Part shown: positions 1 through 9,609 of the stretch, in pieces
How positions within the stretch are numbered: the stretch's first letter is position 1
Layout: every line of letters starts with the position of its first letter
Assembly: GCA_022605405.1 (NCBI GenBank)
Contig: JABYQQ010000004.1
Location: 620,001-684,000 of the forward strand
Length of the DNA: 64,000 bases
Source: Earliella scabrosa
Taxonomy: Eukaryota > Basidiomycota > Agaricomycetes > Polyporales > Polyporaceae
Reading direction: 5' to 3'
Notes under the pieces: generated by a model
Seen by the model: the letters and a program-made list of their open reading frames with translations, nothing else
Databases searched by the model: none
Told to the model about the DNA's origin: nothing
Position numbers and translations under genes: made by a program

Positions 1-247
1 CGTCACCTTGTCCAGAACGATACTACTTCCCATTCCAATTCATCCGGAGCCGACTTCGACCCTCTATAAGTATGACAGCATGGGGAATCTCCCACTCCGT
101 GCTCCTGATGTATCACAGTTGATTTATCGTACGAGATAGAGTAGGGACATATATCCTGCACTTTGGTATTCAGGCGTTCGCATATCCGTCGACCGGGAAC
201 CGGGAGGCGAACTCCACCCGTCCTTGTATGTAGCTCCCCTCAACCTA

Positions 248-1972
248 CTACTGCCACCAGCCATCGCCCAGACTAGGCAGTCCCCACGCGCTCGCGATAT
301 TGACCTTGCTCGGATATAGCGGCCAATATTTGTGTTCAACTCTCCAGACCTCGTCCTGCGACAACCGCCATAGCCTCCGTGACGACAGGCTGACATGTGA
401 GACGAGAGCTTCGAAAGCTTCGAGAGCGGAAGCCTGCGTCTGTACGTTGTCGCCGTCCATTGCCAGCGCGCCCGCGGGTGCGCTGAACGTGATGCTTGAC
501 AGAGGACATCTGGCCTCTGAACGCCGCTTGGCTAGGTCTACGAGCACCGCTGAATCTAGGAGTGGGCGAAAGACTTGGATGGCAAGGTGCTCTAATCCGG
601 GTAGCGGACAAGTGACGCTTGACTCCGATTCATCCCGAATCAAGCCCTCGAGCACGCGCCCACTGAGCGACCGTTGGTGGTTGTCACTCGCGACGACGAG
701 GGTCGAGATGGAGGGGCAGTGCGTGCTCACGACCGGCAGAACCTCCTTGAGTAGGTCCGAGTCGAAAGACGCTGAGGGCCCACCAATGCGTAGCGTCTTC
801 ACTCCGGAGATACGCAATGCGAGCTTGGACAGCACCATGCTCGGAAGTGCTTTGGATACGCGACGGGGGGCCTCGCCTGCACGGGCCTTGATGTGCAGCC
901 AGAGCGAAGACTGTGCGCCGCGTATGCGGAAGTGGAGATGTTCGCCCTGTTCCGCGATCTCCAGCTCTGTATAGTCCTCCGATCCGGGCAGCTCGAGATG
1001 ATGTAGGTCGGTAGGGTTAGGAATGGCGATTCGGTGCAGCTGTACCATGACGGTGGTTGGAAGGATAAGGTGTGTGAGGATGTATGCTGTCTGACCTAGA
1101 TCGATCTGGTCGAAGTATAGGACGCGTAGATGGTCTAGTCGGGCAGGTCGCAACTGCTGGGGCTGAACTTGCACTGGGTAGTGGACTGGATAATCGACGT
1201 TGTACACGGAGAGTGTACGAAGACGAGGCGTGTCTTGGAGCAGCGAGATGAGGTGACCTGGATGGAACAACCCTCGATGATTTGCGGTGATGCGGAGGTG
1301 GATGAGATGCTGAAAACGGTGATCCGGTAGCGTCGAAGCGGCCAGAGAGATTGACAGGGCTTTGAGAGGTAACTCGGGTTGAACGTCTTCGCTCGCTCGT
1401 CCTCGGCTGAATAGCCGCTTTCTCACTGTTGGCAACCTGCTGTAAGACCATATATCTCCTGTACCGTGGGAGGGAGAAACGGAGAGGTTGAGGTACGTCA
1501 AGGAAGGACCGAGCGGGCACAGGATGTCGTCGAGCACGATGCGATCGCCATCTGTGACGGTGAGTACAAGCTCCTTGATACGGATCCTAACCTCCTTTAG
1601 GCGGGCGAACGATTTGACAATGCTCTTCCTAGCAGATTCAGACGGCTGCGTGAGTACCCGCAATGGCATGGATCCCGAGCGCTCCAGGAGGAGAGCGATG
1701 AATTCGTGAGACCAATGCATTGCGGGGATATCCGTCCATAGCGACGGGTCGGACAGCGCGATGGAGCGCCATCGAGAGCAGACTTGCGATGCAGACATAA
1801 GCGACCGCGTGTTGGATAGCTGCTCCACAAGATGGCCATCAGGTCTCTCGAAGGGAAGGCCGCCGTCCTTTGCGTATCGAAAGATCGACGTGAGTAGCTC
1901 GACTGGAAGTTGCACGACCGTCTTCGATTCGCTTGAAAGTTGCGGACAGTGATCAGAGTGGCAAGAAGACAT
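248..1972 (-). CDS. F-box protein with divergent leucine-rich C-terminus
   Basis: A single uninterrupted reading frame of 574 residues. Residues about 20-85 form an F-box: LPVELLTSIFRYA, then a spacer, then SASQVCSRWRSIALSDPSLW, the usual fungal pattern in which the C-x-x-W and the LW close the motif. F-box proteins bind Skp1 and bring substrates to an SCF ubiquitin ligase; the substrate of this one is unknown. The rest has irregular leucine-rich segments (for example LRTLSVYNVDYP and LEHLAIQVF), as in the expanded F-box families of Agaricomycetes. The start is the first ATG before the F-box. It is not of the same subfamily as the F-box gene near 42.4 kb. No intron is needed. Family assignment is secure; function is inferred only from the domain. 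Confidence 0.85.
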   Translation of the reverse strand: MSSCHSDHCPQLSSESKTVVQLPVELLTSIFRYAKDGGLPFERPDGHLVEQLSNTRSLMSASQVCSRWRSIALSDPSLWTDIPAMHWSHEFIALLLERSGSMPLRVLTQPSESARKSIVKSFARLKEVRIRIKELVLTVTDGDRIVLDDILCPLGPSLTYLNLSVSPSHGTGDIWSYSRLPTVRKRLFSRGRASEDVQPELPLKALSISLAASTLPDHRFQHLIHLRITANHRGLFHPGHLISLLQDTPRLRTLSVYNVDYPVHYPVQVQPQQLRPARLDHLRVLYFDQIDLGQTAYILTHLILPTTVMVQLHRIAIPNPTDLHHLELPGSEDYTELEIAEQGEHLHFRIRGAQSSLWLHIKARAGEAPRRVSKALPSMVLSKLALRISGVKTLRIGGPSASFDSDLLKEVLPVVSTHCPSISTLVVASDNHQRSLSGRVLEGLIRDESESSVTCPLPGLEHLAIQVFRPLLDSAVLVDLAKRRSEARCPLSSITFSAPAGALAMDGDNVQTQASALEAFEALVSHVSLSSRRLWRLSQDEVWRVEHKYWPLYPSKVNIASAWGLPSLGDGWWQ

Positions 1973-3116
1973 CTTTCAAGTACATGGAGCTGCAAAGAGA
2001 GAGTTCAGTTCATGGTCCCGACTGAATTGGTGTTCGTCTTATTGCTCACGTTTTCGTCGCTAGGGGTGCCAGGTATCAGCGACACGTTAGTAGCAACAAA
2101 CGGGCTCCGCTCGACATACCTGAAAGTGTTGATGTCGTCCGTGAGTGCATGTTGCAGGGATCGCAGTGCTTGGAAGGACCGTGCTTGGTTCATTGCTCGA
2201 GGAGGTACTTCATGCAGTGAGAGCAGAAGACAAACACGGAGACGCACGATGCTGCGGCGGCTTGGCCAAGATAGTCGGACCGCTGGGACCGGTCATCCGG
2301 GCCGATCATTGTCCGCCTTGCTGGCAAACTCCGAGTCCGAGTCGAACCGTCGCCTCACTCGCAGACATTGCTTGCAAAAGGACAGCTCGTGAGTATCGTA
2401 GTAGCCTGCGTATCTATTCTTCGCTGATAATGTACTGGAAAGTGGGTTTGTTTAAGGTGCCCAGTTGGTAGGAGGGATGGATCAGCAGCGCCGCCGGCAG
2501 AGACTCTCGACCCACGAGCCTAGTAGTACTAGTGCTCTGGCAGTGTTCGACAACTTCAAAGTGAGGATTACTACCCTGGGATATCAGGCCCCCACAGTAT
2601 GGCAACGCCTAGTGTCCTGTCAGGACTTGGAAGAGGTTTGTCACGTGTGTGCAGTACCACATCGTGTTGACATTCTATTCCGCTGACCGCGGGGCATTCA
2701 CAATGTCTCCGATAGGCTACCGCCCTCCGTGAGTCCTCGGCGCATTGCTAGAATTGAACCACCGGGCATCAATCACCAAATCATCCACAATCTGACGTGT
2801 TTGCGATGCTAGTACGACGACTCTTAGGGAAGATACGTCGGGTGGTAGCTCACGCGGCCATGCCTTCCATCTCTCCCAGGGGTAGCCCGCGAGACTACAT
2901 GGCCAACCAAGCGGGTGCAATGTCCACTACCGATATCTAGCCGATGACTCTTGAACGTGCCTATATTCTCGCTCATGGTTAATGGTTCATGGAAGCCATT
3001 GCGTCGAACGTTCCGATGACATGCCTCGCACTTACTGCGACCATTCTTGTGCTCAACTGATAATATCTAACAGCTCAACGTCCAATGGCTAAAATTCAGT
3101 ACCAACGCCCCGTGAG
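1973..3116. other. intergenic, no gene recognised
   Basis: Short frames on both strands without family similarity or consistent splice structure. It holds the upstream regions of the F-box gene (left) and of the first DUF5648 gene (right). Confidence 0.5.
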
Positions 3117-3123
3117 TATATAA
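3117..3123 (+). promoter_or_regulatory. TATA box of first DUF5648 gene
   Basis: TATATAA lies 68 bp upstream of the ATG at 3191, a usual distance for a fungal TATA promoter with a short leader. Confidence 0.55.
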
Positions 3124-3190
3124 CAAGGATCTTCTAAACATCGGTCGCTCAGTACGGCATCTCTGTCCCCGTAGCCTCACGCTCGCAAAC

Positions 3191-3822
3191 ATGCAGTTCA
3201 TCCTTGCCAGCCTCGTTGCATCTGCTCTTGTCATTTCGGGTGGTGCTGTTCCAGCTCCCGGACTGACAGCAGTGCATGAGGTATGCAATACCTTATTTCC
3301 TCACTTCCGCATGCTTGCTCACGTCCCTTCCGACCTGCGTAGGCTCGCGCGGCACAGGTCTGCGGCTTCCCAGTCGTTCCGTTCTACCGCGTTGCCAGCG
3401 ACAGCCTCACGGACCGCATCTGGACGACCGACGCTGGCGAAGTTGAGGCTGCGCTCGCGAGTGGCCAGTACGTGCGCGAGGCCGTCATAGCCGCGGTCTA
3501 CAGCAACACGACGGGTCCGAGCGTCCCGAACGCTATCCCGCTGTACAAGCTCCACAGTGTCGGCAAGACGGACCACATCATCACGACGTCGTGGGCCGAG
3601 GTCGAGACCCTGGTCAGCAACAACGGGTACTCGTACCAGGGCGTAACTGCCTACGTCTACCCCGCTCCTCAGGCCGGGTGCGGTGCGGTACCGCTGTACA
3701 GACAGTACAATCCGAAGATCGAGGACCACTTCTATACTCTCACCAAACCTGATCAGGACCCTTCGACCCAGAACGGGTACTTCTACGAGGGCATTGCCGC
3801 CTACGTCTTCCCGCCCCAATGA
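3191..3822 (+). CDS. secreted DUF5648 repeat protein (copy a)
   Basis: Two exons (3191-3280 and 3343-3822, GT-AG intron) give 189 residues. Residues 1 to about 20 are a signal peptide (MQFILASLVASALVISGGAV). The mature part has about three to four units of roughly 40-45 residues with the pattern PLY-x-L or PLYRQYN, then DH or DHFYT, then an acidic W-AEVE or equivalent, then GY-x-YEG and a closing AYVF, which is the signature of Pfam DUF5648 repeats. The function of this repeat is unknown. The single intron falls directly after the signal/propeptide exon, at the same place as in the other three copies in this window. The closest relative here is the gene at 44.1-44.8 kb (shared CGFP start, TGP-VPNA and a GIAAY-FPPQ end). 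Likely an extracellular or cell-wall protein. Confidence 0.8.
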
Positions 3823-4698
3823 AGATCCCCTCCATTCGTGAGTACCCCACACTAGTACACTCTCGGACGCTGTGGAGCCAACGCTGATGGATTCCACTTG
3901 CCGTTAGCTACGAGAGCCACGGAGCTACTTCGATTGAAGAACCCAAAGTTCCTTTCGCGATCCTGGATGTAGACTTGATATGTACCTGCGCTCGTTTACG
4001 GACTTGATATAATGCTACCACTTGGAATCGGACTCTCGGAGTGTCGCCCAAGAGTGAGATATTCGCACGGCATACGCGAGGCGAGAAGAATAGCCCATGC
4101 TTGCGTCTGCGTGCTAAACGGGCCAATGAACCTGTTCAATAAAAGCATAGACAAGGCCGCTGGACACGCAACCTCCCAACCAAAATGAGAGCTCAATTCA
4201 AGCTTCTCCTTGAATATACATATTGCCCTGGTTCAATCGTCGGCTGCGCCCAATAGATGAGAGCTTCATGTTGAACACGTCTTCTTGTTCGGCCTCATCC
4301 AACACGCTTTCTGACAATGGCCGCAATATTCCCGCATCCGGTGAACACGGACCCGATGGGTCGAACACACCGGACACGTTTCGAACCCACAGGCGTGACG
4401 AATGGAACAACAAGAACCGGGGTTAAGCAACCAAATACCGATTCTGGGGTACCGGCGATGTCACCGGGACACAATGAAGGGAAGGGAAGCCACGAGCCAT
4501 CCCATAACCTCTCGTAGCAGGCCCATCAGTAGACTAGAAGGATGTGTCCGCCGGACGCTATTCCACACACTCCAAGTAGCTCTGAGGTGCCCATGCATGC
4601 GTTGAGAAGCACGGCGAGTAGACAGCATGAATTAATTCCGTCCCAATGGGTCCAGTTGCTACGAGAGAACAATCATCAGGGAGCTATCTCGCAAACGG
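3823..4698. other. intergenic, no gene recognised
   Basis: Between two tandem DUF5648 genes. No frame with coding character was seen. Confidence 0.5.
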
Positions 4699-4706
4699 TA
4701 CATAAA
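4699..4706 (+). promoter_or_regulatory. TATA-like element of second DUF5648 gene
   Basis: TACATAAA is found 74 bp upstream of the ATG at 4773, matching the spacing seen in copy a. Confidence 0.4.
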
Positions 4707-4772
4707 GTGCAAAGTCTGGCTCTCAGTATGACCAGAGCATCGTGTCTCGACGCCTCAGGACCACAGCCAAAG

Positions 4773-5500
4773 ATGAAGTCTTTCCTCGTCTCTCTCGTCG
4801 CCGCAGCCATCTTCGCTGTACAGTCGACTGCTATCCCCGCTCCTAGCGCCGCACTCCTCACTCAAGCAGTGTCCTTCGTTGAGACTGTCCCTGCGACCGC
4901 AACGCAGGCCATTGCCCCTCTGGAGTCCGAGGTGTCCAAGGTTCTCGAGGTACGTGCTTGACGCAACTCGAGCTCCTCAAGTAACCGCTCACCGCGCTAA
5001 CCGGACCCATCCAACAGACTCGCGCCATGGATGCCTCGAGCTGTGGGACGGTGATGCCCCTCTACAGTCTCACCAGCGCGACCGCCTCGGATCGCCTCTT
5101 CACGACCGACGCGAGCGAGGTCGAGCGCGTGCTCCAGAACGGGAGCTATGTCGTCGCGGGCGACTCCCCCATCATCGCCTACGTCTACAACAACGCGACC
5201 GCGCGCAACATCGCCGGCACGGTCCCGCTCTACCGCCTCTACAACGCGAGGGGCACCGACCACTACCTCACCGCGTCTTGGGCAGAGGTTGAAAGCGCGG
5301 CCGGGAAGGGGTACGCGTACGAGGGTGTCGTGGGCTTCGCACATGGGACTGCGGCTTGCGGTGCGGTGCCGTTCTACCGGATCTTCCAGCCCGAGGTGCT
5401 GGTGCACTTGTTCACGACGAATGCTACGCAGAGGGACGCTTCAGTGAGTAGGCGAGGATACGTCGATGAGGGAATCACTGGATATGTCTTCGCACCCTGA
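4773..5500 (+). CDS. secreted DUF5648 repeat protein (copy b)
   Basis: Exons 4773-4949 and 5018-5500 encode 219 residues. The signal peptide is MKSFLVSLVAAAIFAVQSTA, followed by a threonine/alanine-rich propeptide-like stretch (residues about 20-59) that copy a lacks. Exon 2 opens with TRAMDASSCGTVMPLYSL and carries the repeat units: DRLFTTDASEVE, then IIAYVYNN; PLYRLYNARGTDHYLTASW, then GYAYEGVVGF; and PFYRIF, then LVHLFTTNATQRDA, then GYVDEGITGYVFAP. It is tandem with copy a, in the same orientation, about 950 bp apart. The closest copy in the window is at 45.9-46.6 kb, which shares the same N-terminal propeptide motif ALLTQAVSF. Function unknown; secretion is inferred from the signal sequence. 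Confidence 0.82.
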
Positions 5501-5819
5501 GTGAGTTTCGCTCCCTCTAGTGGTGATGTCATCGAAACGCTGACGGGAGTACCGCATACGCAGGCTGGCGCAACTCGCAGGTCGGCGTGAGGTGGAGCAT
5601 GACGTCAAGGCAGGAAGGATATACTTTGTCCACCTGAATTGCGACGGACTACCGGGATCTGTACACAGCATTCACGTTCGGCGGCGTGTCATACTTTGAC
5701 ATTTATGACTTTGAATACACGGTTACATCTTGAGAGGAAACTATCAGCACAATGTCCTGGTTCGGAGAAGGTACTGAAGGACTTACGCAAGCTATACCAT
5801 GACAAATCATTCGCACTCC

Positions 5820-6290
5820 AGCGGGACACAGTGTTGACACACACCGTCTTCGCCGCCGTCATATCGTACGCCGCATTAGGTTGCTGTCCGTCAAAGCGAC
5901 AGGACAGCATATCCCGACCCTGTGGCCTCTGCAAGTGCTTGCACCACAGGCGCAAGCAGTCGACAACGCTCGCGAAGGAGGTGTCGGACGCCACGAAGCC
6001 CTCGACGCGTCCTTCCGACTCCTGGGCACACGACCACACGTCGTTTAGTGCGCCCTCGAGCACGGCAACGTCCGGCGAAGATCTCGGCGACGTCCATCGT
6101 GTAGCCCGCACCACAGACCGACAAGGTGCGGAGAGGGGGAACGTTGCGAAGAGGGGGCGCCACTCCATGACATGCACGGCCTTCGTCGCTTCGAGCTTGA
6201 AATGCAGCTCCTCTAGAGGCGCGCAGCCGAAGATGAGTAGGAGGTCTTCCGGGGCCAGGTACTCGGGGATGTCGCTTTCAGTCAGTGAAA
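5820..6290 (-). pseudogene. F-box protein C-terminal fragment (decayed)
   Basis: Read on the minus strand, three pieces match the C-terminal third of the F-box gene at 42.4-43.9 kb in order. First PEYLAPEDLLLIFGCAPLEE (intact copy: EYLGPDDFMEIFRDAPLEE). Then MEWRPLFATFP (intact: MDWRALFALFP) and, in another frame, VAEIFAG. Then FASVVDCLRLWCKHLQRPQG and GRDMLSCRFDGQ (intact: FASVVDCLQKRCEYLQTPTG, LEMLSCKFDGQ). The pieces are in different frames and the N-terminal two thirds, including the F-box, is missing. A 321-codon open frame on the plus strand here is only the antisense shadow of this relic. Confidence 0.82.
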
Positions 6291-6552
6291 TGCTTGGCTC
6301 TTCGCAAGTACCATTGGCATTGCTTTGGAGAGGGACCCAACACTGGAGCGCTGTTTCCCACCGACTCGGAAGTTGGCTGCCACGTCATGAGGAGTCCTCC
6401 CGCAGGTACACTCTGTATATGACGCAAGAAAGAGCAATTGACAAGGGAGATTGTCAAGACAAGGTATGGATGGATGAAGCTCGTTATCCAGTATGTGGAA
6501 GAAGCAAAGTCCGGTGCAGGATGAATAGAGGGAAAGTGGCGACGGCGTACCA

Positions 6553-7402
6553 GAACGTACTCTCTCCAACTCAAACTCTGACGTTCGCACTTCAAACGCG
6601 GTAAGAGTTTTTCAAGGGTTTTGCTGGGCTTGTAGTTCAGCCTGAGGGATCGTGCCGTGGGCTTGCTGCGTAGGAGTTCAGTAAAGCCTGGAGATGTCCT
6701 TCCACGACTATGCCGGTCCCCGGACTTGGATCATTGTATCGCTGTAACGCGGAACGCTCGTGCGAGCTCTTGCTGATAAAAAGCGGCAGTCGCAAGCTAG
6801 CGAAGTGGACCAAGAGAGACCGATAGAGATGCGAGGGAGAGGAAAGCGGGGAGTCGCAGCTTTCGTTGTTGGAGAGCAGGTTGAGTTCAAAGAGCGCCCA
6901 CCGCACGTCTTCTCGTCATCTGATTGCCATCATCCATGCGACCATATTCTCCGAGTGCTGAGTTCCTCCTCGATACACCAAAAGCAATGGATGCAACGTT
7001 CGTTATATGCAACCTCTCAGGTGTGGCAATCGAATCCCATTTGATTTTCATGCGCGCTAAGATGTTTCTCGCAGACAATAGGTCGTGTTATACATGTCTG
7101 TCAAGTGCGATGTACAACTACACGAAGTCGCAGAGCATCTCTTGGTCCACTTCGCTAGCTTGCGACTGCCGCTTTTTATCAGCAAGAGCTCGCACGAGCG
7201 TTCCGCGTTACAGCGATACAATGATCCAAGTCCGGGGACCGGCATAGTCGTGGAAGGACATCTCCAGGCTTTACTGAACTCCTACGCAGCAAGCCCACGG
7301 CACGATCCCTCAGGCTGAACTACAAGCCCAGCAGAACCCTTGAAAAACTCTTACCGCGTTTGAAGTGCGAACGTCAGAGTTTGAGTTGGAGAGAGTACGT
7401 TC
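6553..7402. repeat. long inverted repeat, 265-bp arms
   Basis: The arms 6553-6817 and 7138-7402 are reverse complements over the full 265 bp; by eye I saw one substitution (near 6631 versus 7330). The spacer is 6818-7137 (320 bp). No target-site duplication is evident outside the arms and no transposase is encoded inside. The frames in the arms are mirror images of each other, so they are not evidence of genes. Confidence 0.9.
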
Positions 7403-7950
7403 GCTGCTTCCACTGATAGTATGCTAGAGATATCGAGCAGAAATACTGTTACCTTTCACTCCGCTTGTCGCTGTCGACAATAGTCAACGCTGTCCTTCAG
7501 ATAGACACATGGAACTTCAAGTTAGCGTGGCAGCCCCCGGGTCGTCTTCGATGGCATGTAGCGCAGAGTCGTTTCGCACTGCACGAGAGAGACCAATACT
7601 TACACGTTGTCCTTTTGCAGTGGATGTTCGCTCGTGTGACACTCAAACTAGTGCTCACATCCATCTGCCCCACCAGCATGATGTCTTCGTGCCCAGGAAC
7701 ATGACTATACTCGTGTTAAGAACCGGTGCATCCTCCGCATCTTTGGAAGTCTGAACACCTCCGACGCGCAAATTTGGCAGCCGCATTGCAACCGCAGGGC
7801 TCTATCCGGCCATAGTAGTGACATTTACACCTCTCCCCCGAGCGGAGACCGATCTAACCGCACATCCATCAGACTCTATTTCGCGCAACGTTAAATATGT
7901 CACCAGCCCCAGTGCAAGTCCGTCACCTTGCTCAGCACTCGCTCGCTACA
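7403..7950. other. intergenic
   Basis: Nothing recognised between the inverted repeat and the DUF6533 gene. Confidence 0.45.
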
Positions 7951-9253
7951 ATGTCCGGCCCTCCTACCTCAGACGATGCTGCTGTCATCTTTTTGATAGA
8001 CTCAATGTGAGTGCCCAACACGTTGCCGTTCTCCAGCCCTCGTTGACTTCGGCAATGACTCAGTCGGCTCGCTAATTACTGCGCTTTCGCTGCCTTGAGT
8101 ACGCTTTCCCGTGGCTGCAACGTCTTGTGTTACCCCATTCACTCACTACGCTCTAGCATTCATCTTCCTCGAGTACCTCTTCACCTTCCACCAGGAGGTC
8201 GAGCTGTACTGGAGAAGAAAGTTTACGGGCGCGAGCGGGCTGTTCTTCGTGAACAGGTACCTGCTCATATCGCTCACGATTATCCAGATATATGGTTTCT
8301 TTCCCATGTCGGACAAGGTTCGTCCCGCCCTACTCGAACCCAATCAGTCGCAGTCGTCTGATAAGCCAGCAGAGGCAAGTAAACTCTGGTGTCCGCAGGA
8401 TTCCAGCGCAAGACGCTGATCCACGGGGCAGTTGTACCATCTATGCGCCTTTCGCAAACGTCGTGAATTATCTGCAGTATATACCGTGGGCCGGTATGCG
8501 TCCTGCATCAATCGCATGCGGTGTTTGAGGCGACATGTTGACACCTGCGCCTAGTGTTCGCTGCGATGCGAGGCTACGCGTTGACTCGCAGCCTCATCGT
8601 CGCGCTCGTCCTCTTCCTCCTGTCATCAGTCACCCTGGTGCTCAACTTCGTACCTCGGACGATCTACGATTCCCCTCATTCTGACACGCCCACACATCGT
8701 CCCAGATCACGTTCGCCTTCGGCTTGACGGGAGTCAATCAAATCATCGACGGGTGCACGTCGACTGCCACTCTGACGGCCGACATGGCAAAAAGGTAAGT
8801 ACATCGACTCTTCCTCTCTAACTCCTGCTGAATAACATTTGACCTCAGATGTGAGTTATCACTCTCCTCTCTAACACTCCGGTTTTCTGGACAATATTGA
8901 GGTTTTTGGCGCAGCTCAGGCAATCTCAGTCACTTGTGAGTCTGCATGCTCCAAGAATTCTAATATTTTTGTCCAATAAACCCGGTCATAGTACATCGCT
9001 GACACTAAGGAAACGTGCACGGCGACTGTCTCAGTCGCCGTGACCTCCCGAACCTGTCTCACCGCCGCCGACGTCATGCTCATCGTCATTACCTGGCAGG
9101 CGACCTTCAGGAGCATCAAGGTGTCGCACCTCGGTGGTGAAGACCAGAGGCCGTCCTTCGCCGGAGTTCTCTTGCGCGACGGTGAGTGGGAGTCGTTCAG
9201 GTTTGGGATGATGTGATTCGCAGGTAAGTAACTCGGTTTGCTGGTGGCATTAG
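7951..9253 (+). CDS. DUF6533 seven-helix membrane protein, C-terminus short or lost
   Basis: Several exons carry the conserved DUF6533 blocks in order: a first helix pair with YLFTFHQEVELYWRRKF and GASGLFFVNRYL (near 8170-8260); SCTIYAPFANVVNYLQYIPW joined to VFAAMRGYALTRS and a helix LIVALVLFLLSSVTLVLNF (8430-8650); ITFAFGLTGVNQIIDGC (8705-8760); and TSRTCLTAADVMLIVITWQA, then FRS (9040-9115). The later helices, and the closing SRFLL-LQ segment found in the two other DUF6533 genes here, are not visible downstream; the frame seems to end near 9253. This suggests a truncated gene, though a short isoform is possible. The first intron is not resolved, so the start at 7951 (an upstream in-frame ATG lies at 7897) is provisional. 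Role unknown. Confidence 0.65.
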
Positions 9254-9609
9254 CCTCCCTTCTTGCCGGGCGAAAGGGCCGTCCAGTCGACATTACTTAT
9301 ATCATAGATGCCGCGTGGCCCGTGCCGGCATTGTATGCAGTGCCCTCCGATGTTTGAGGTTCTCCGGTTCCTACCAGTTACCACCTTTGTCGAATGAGAC
9401 AGTGTGATGGTCCTGCTTCCCATTGGCCCGACCGCTGTCCGATGTGTCGCAGGTGCGGTGGCGGCCAGTGTTCTGGTCTTGTTGGGTAAATGGCGTGCCT
9501 GATCATATCGTTTATATAGAGCAGATCACGGATGCTACAACGCAGATCTAACTGTCAACCGTCTAACACGAAGCCTCGGGCCCCATGCATCATGGCGCAT
9601 GCATCGCCG
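9254..9609. other. intergenic
   Basis: No DUF6533 continuation and no other gene recognised. The region lies between two genes that converge here. Confidence 0.45.

Noticed and set aside
300..974. 224-codon plus-strand frame
   Set aside because: Antisense to the F-box gene at 248-1972 and without family features.
2735..2780. tRNA-like T-loop sequence on the minus strand (GGTTCAATTC)
   Set aside because: No matching anticodon arm, D arm or acceptor stem could be found around it.
5639..6604. 321-codon plus-strand frame
   Set aside because: Antisense to the F-box pseudogene; its composition is that of a complement strand, with many Arg, Ser and Thr and no domain.
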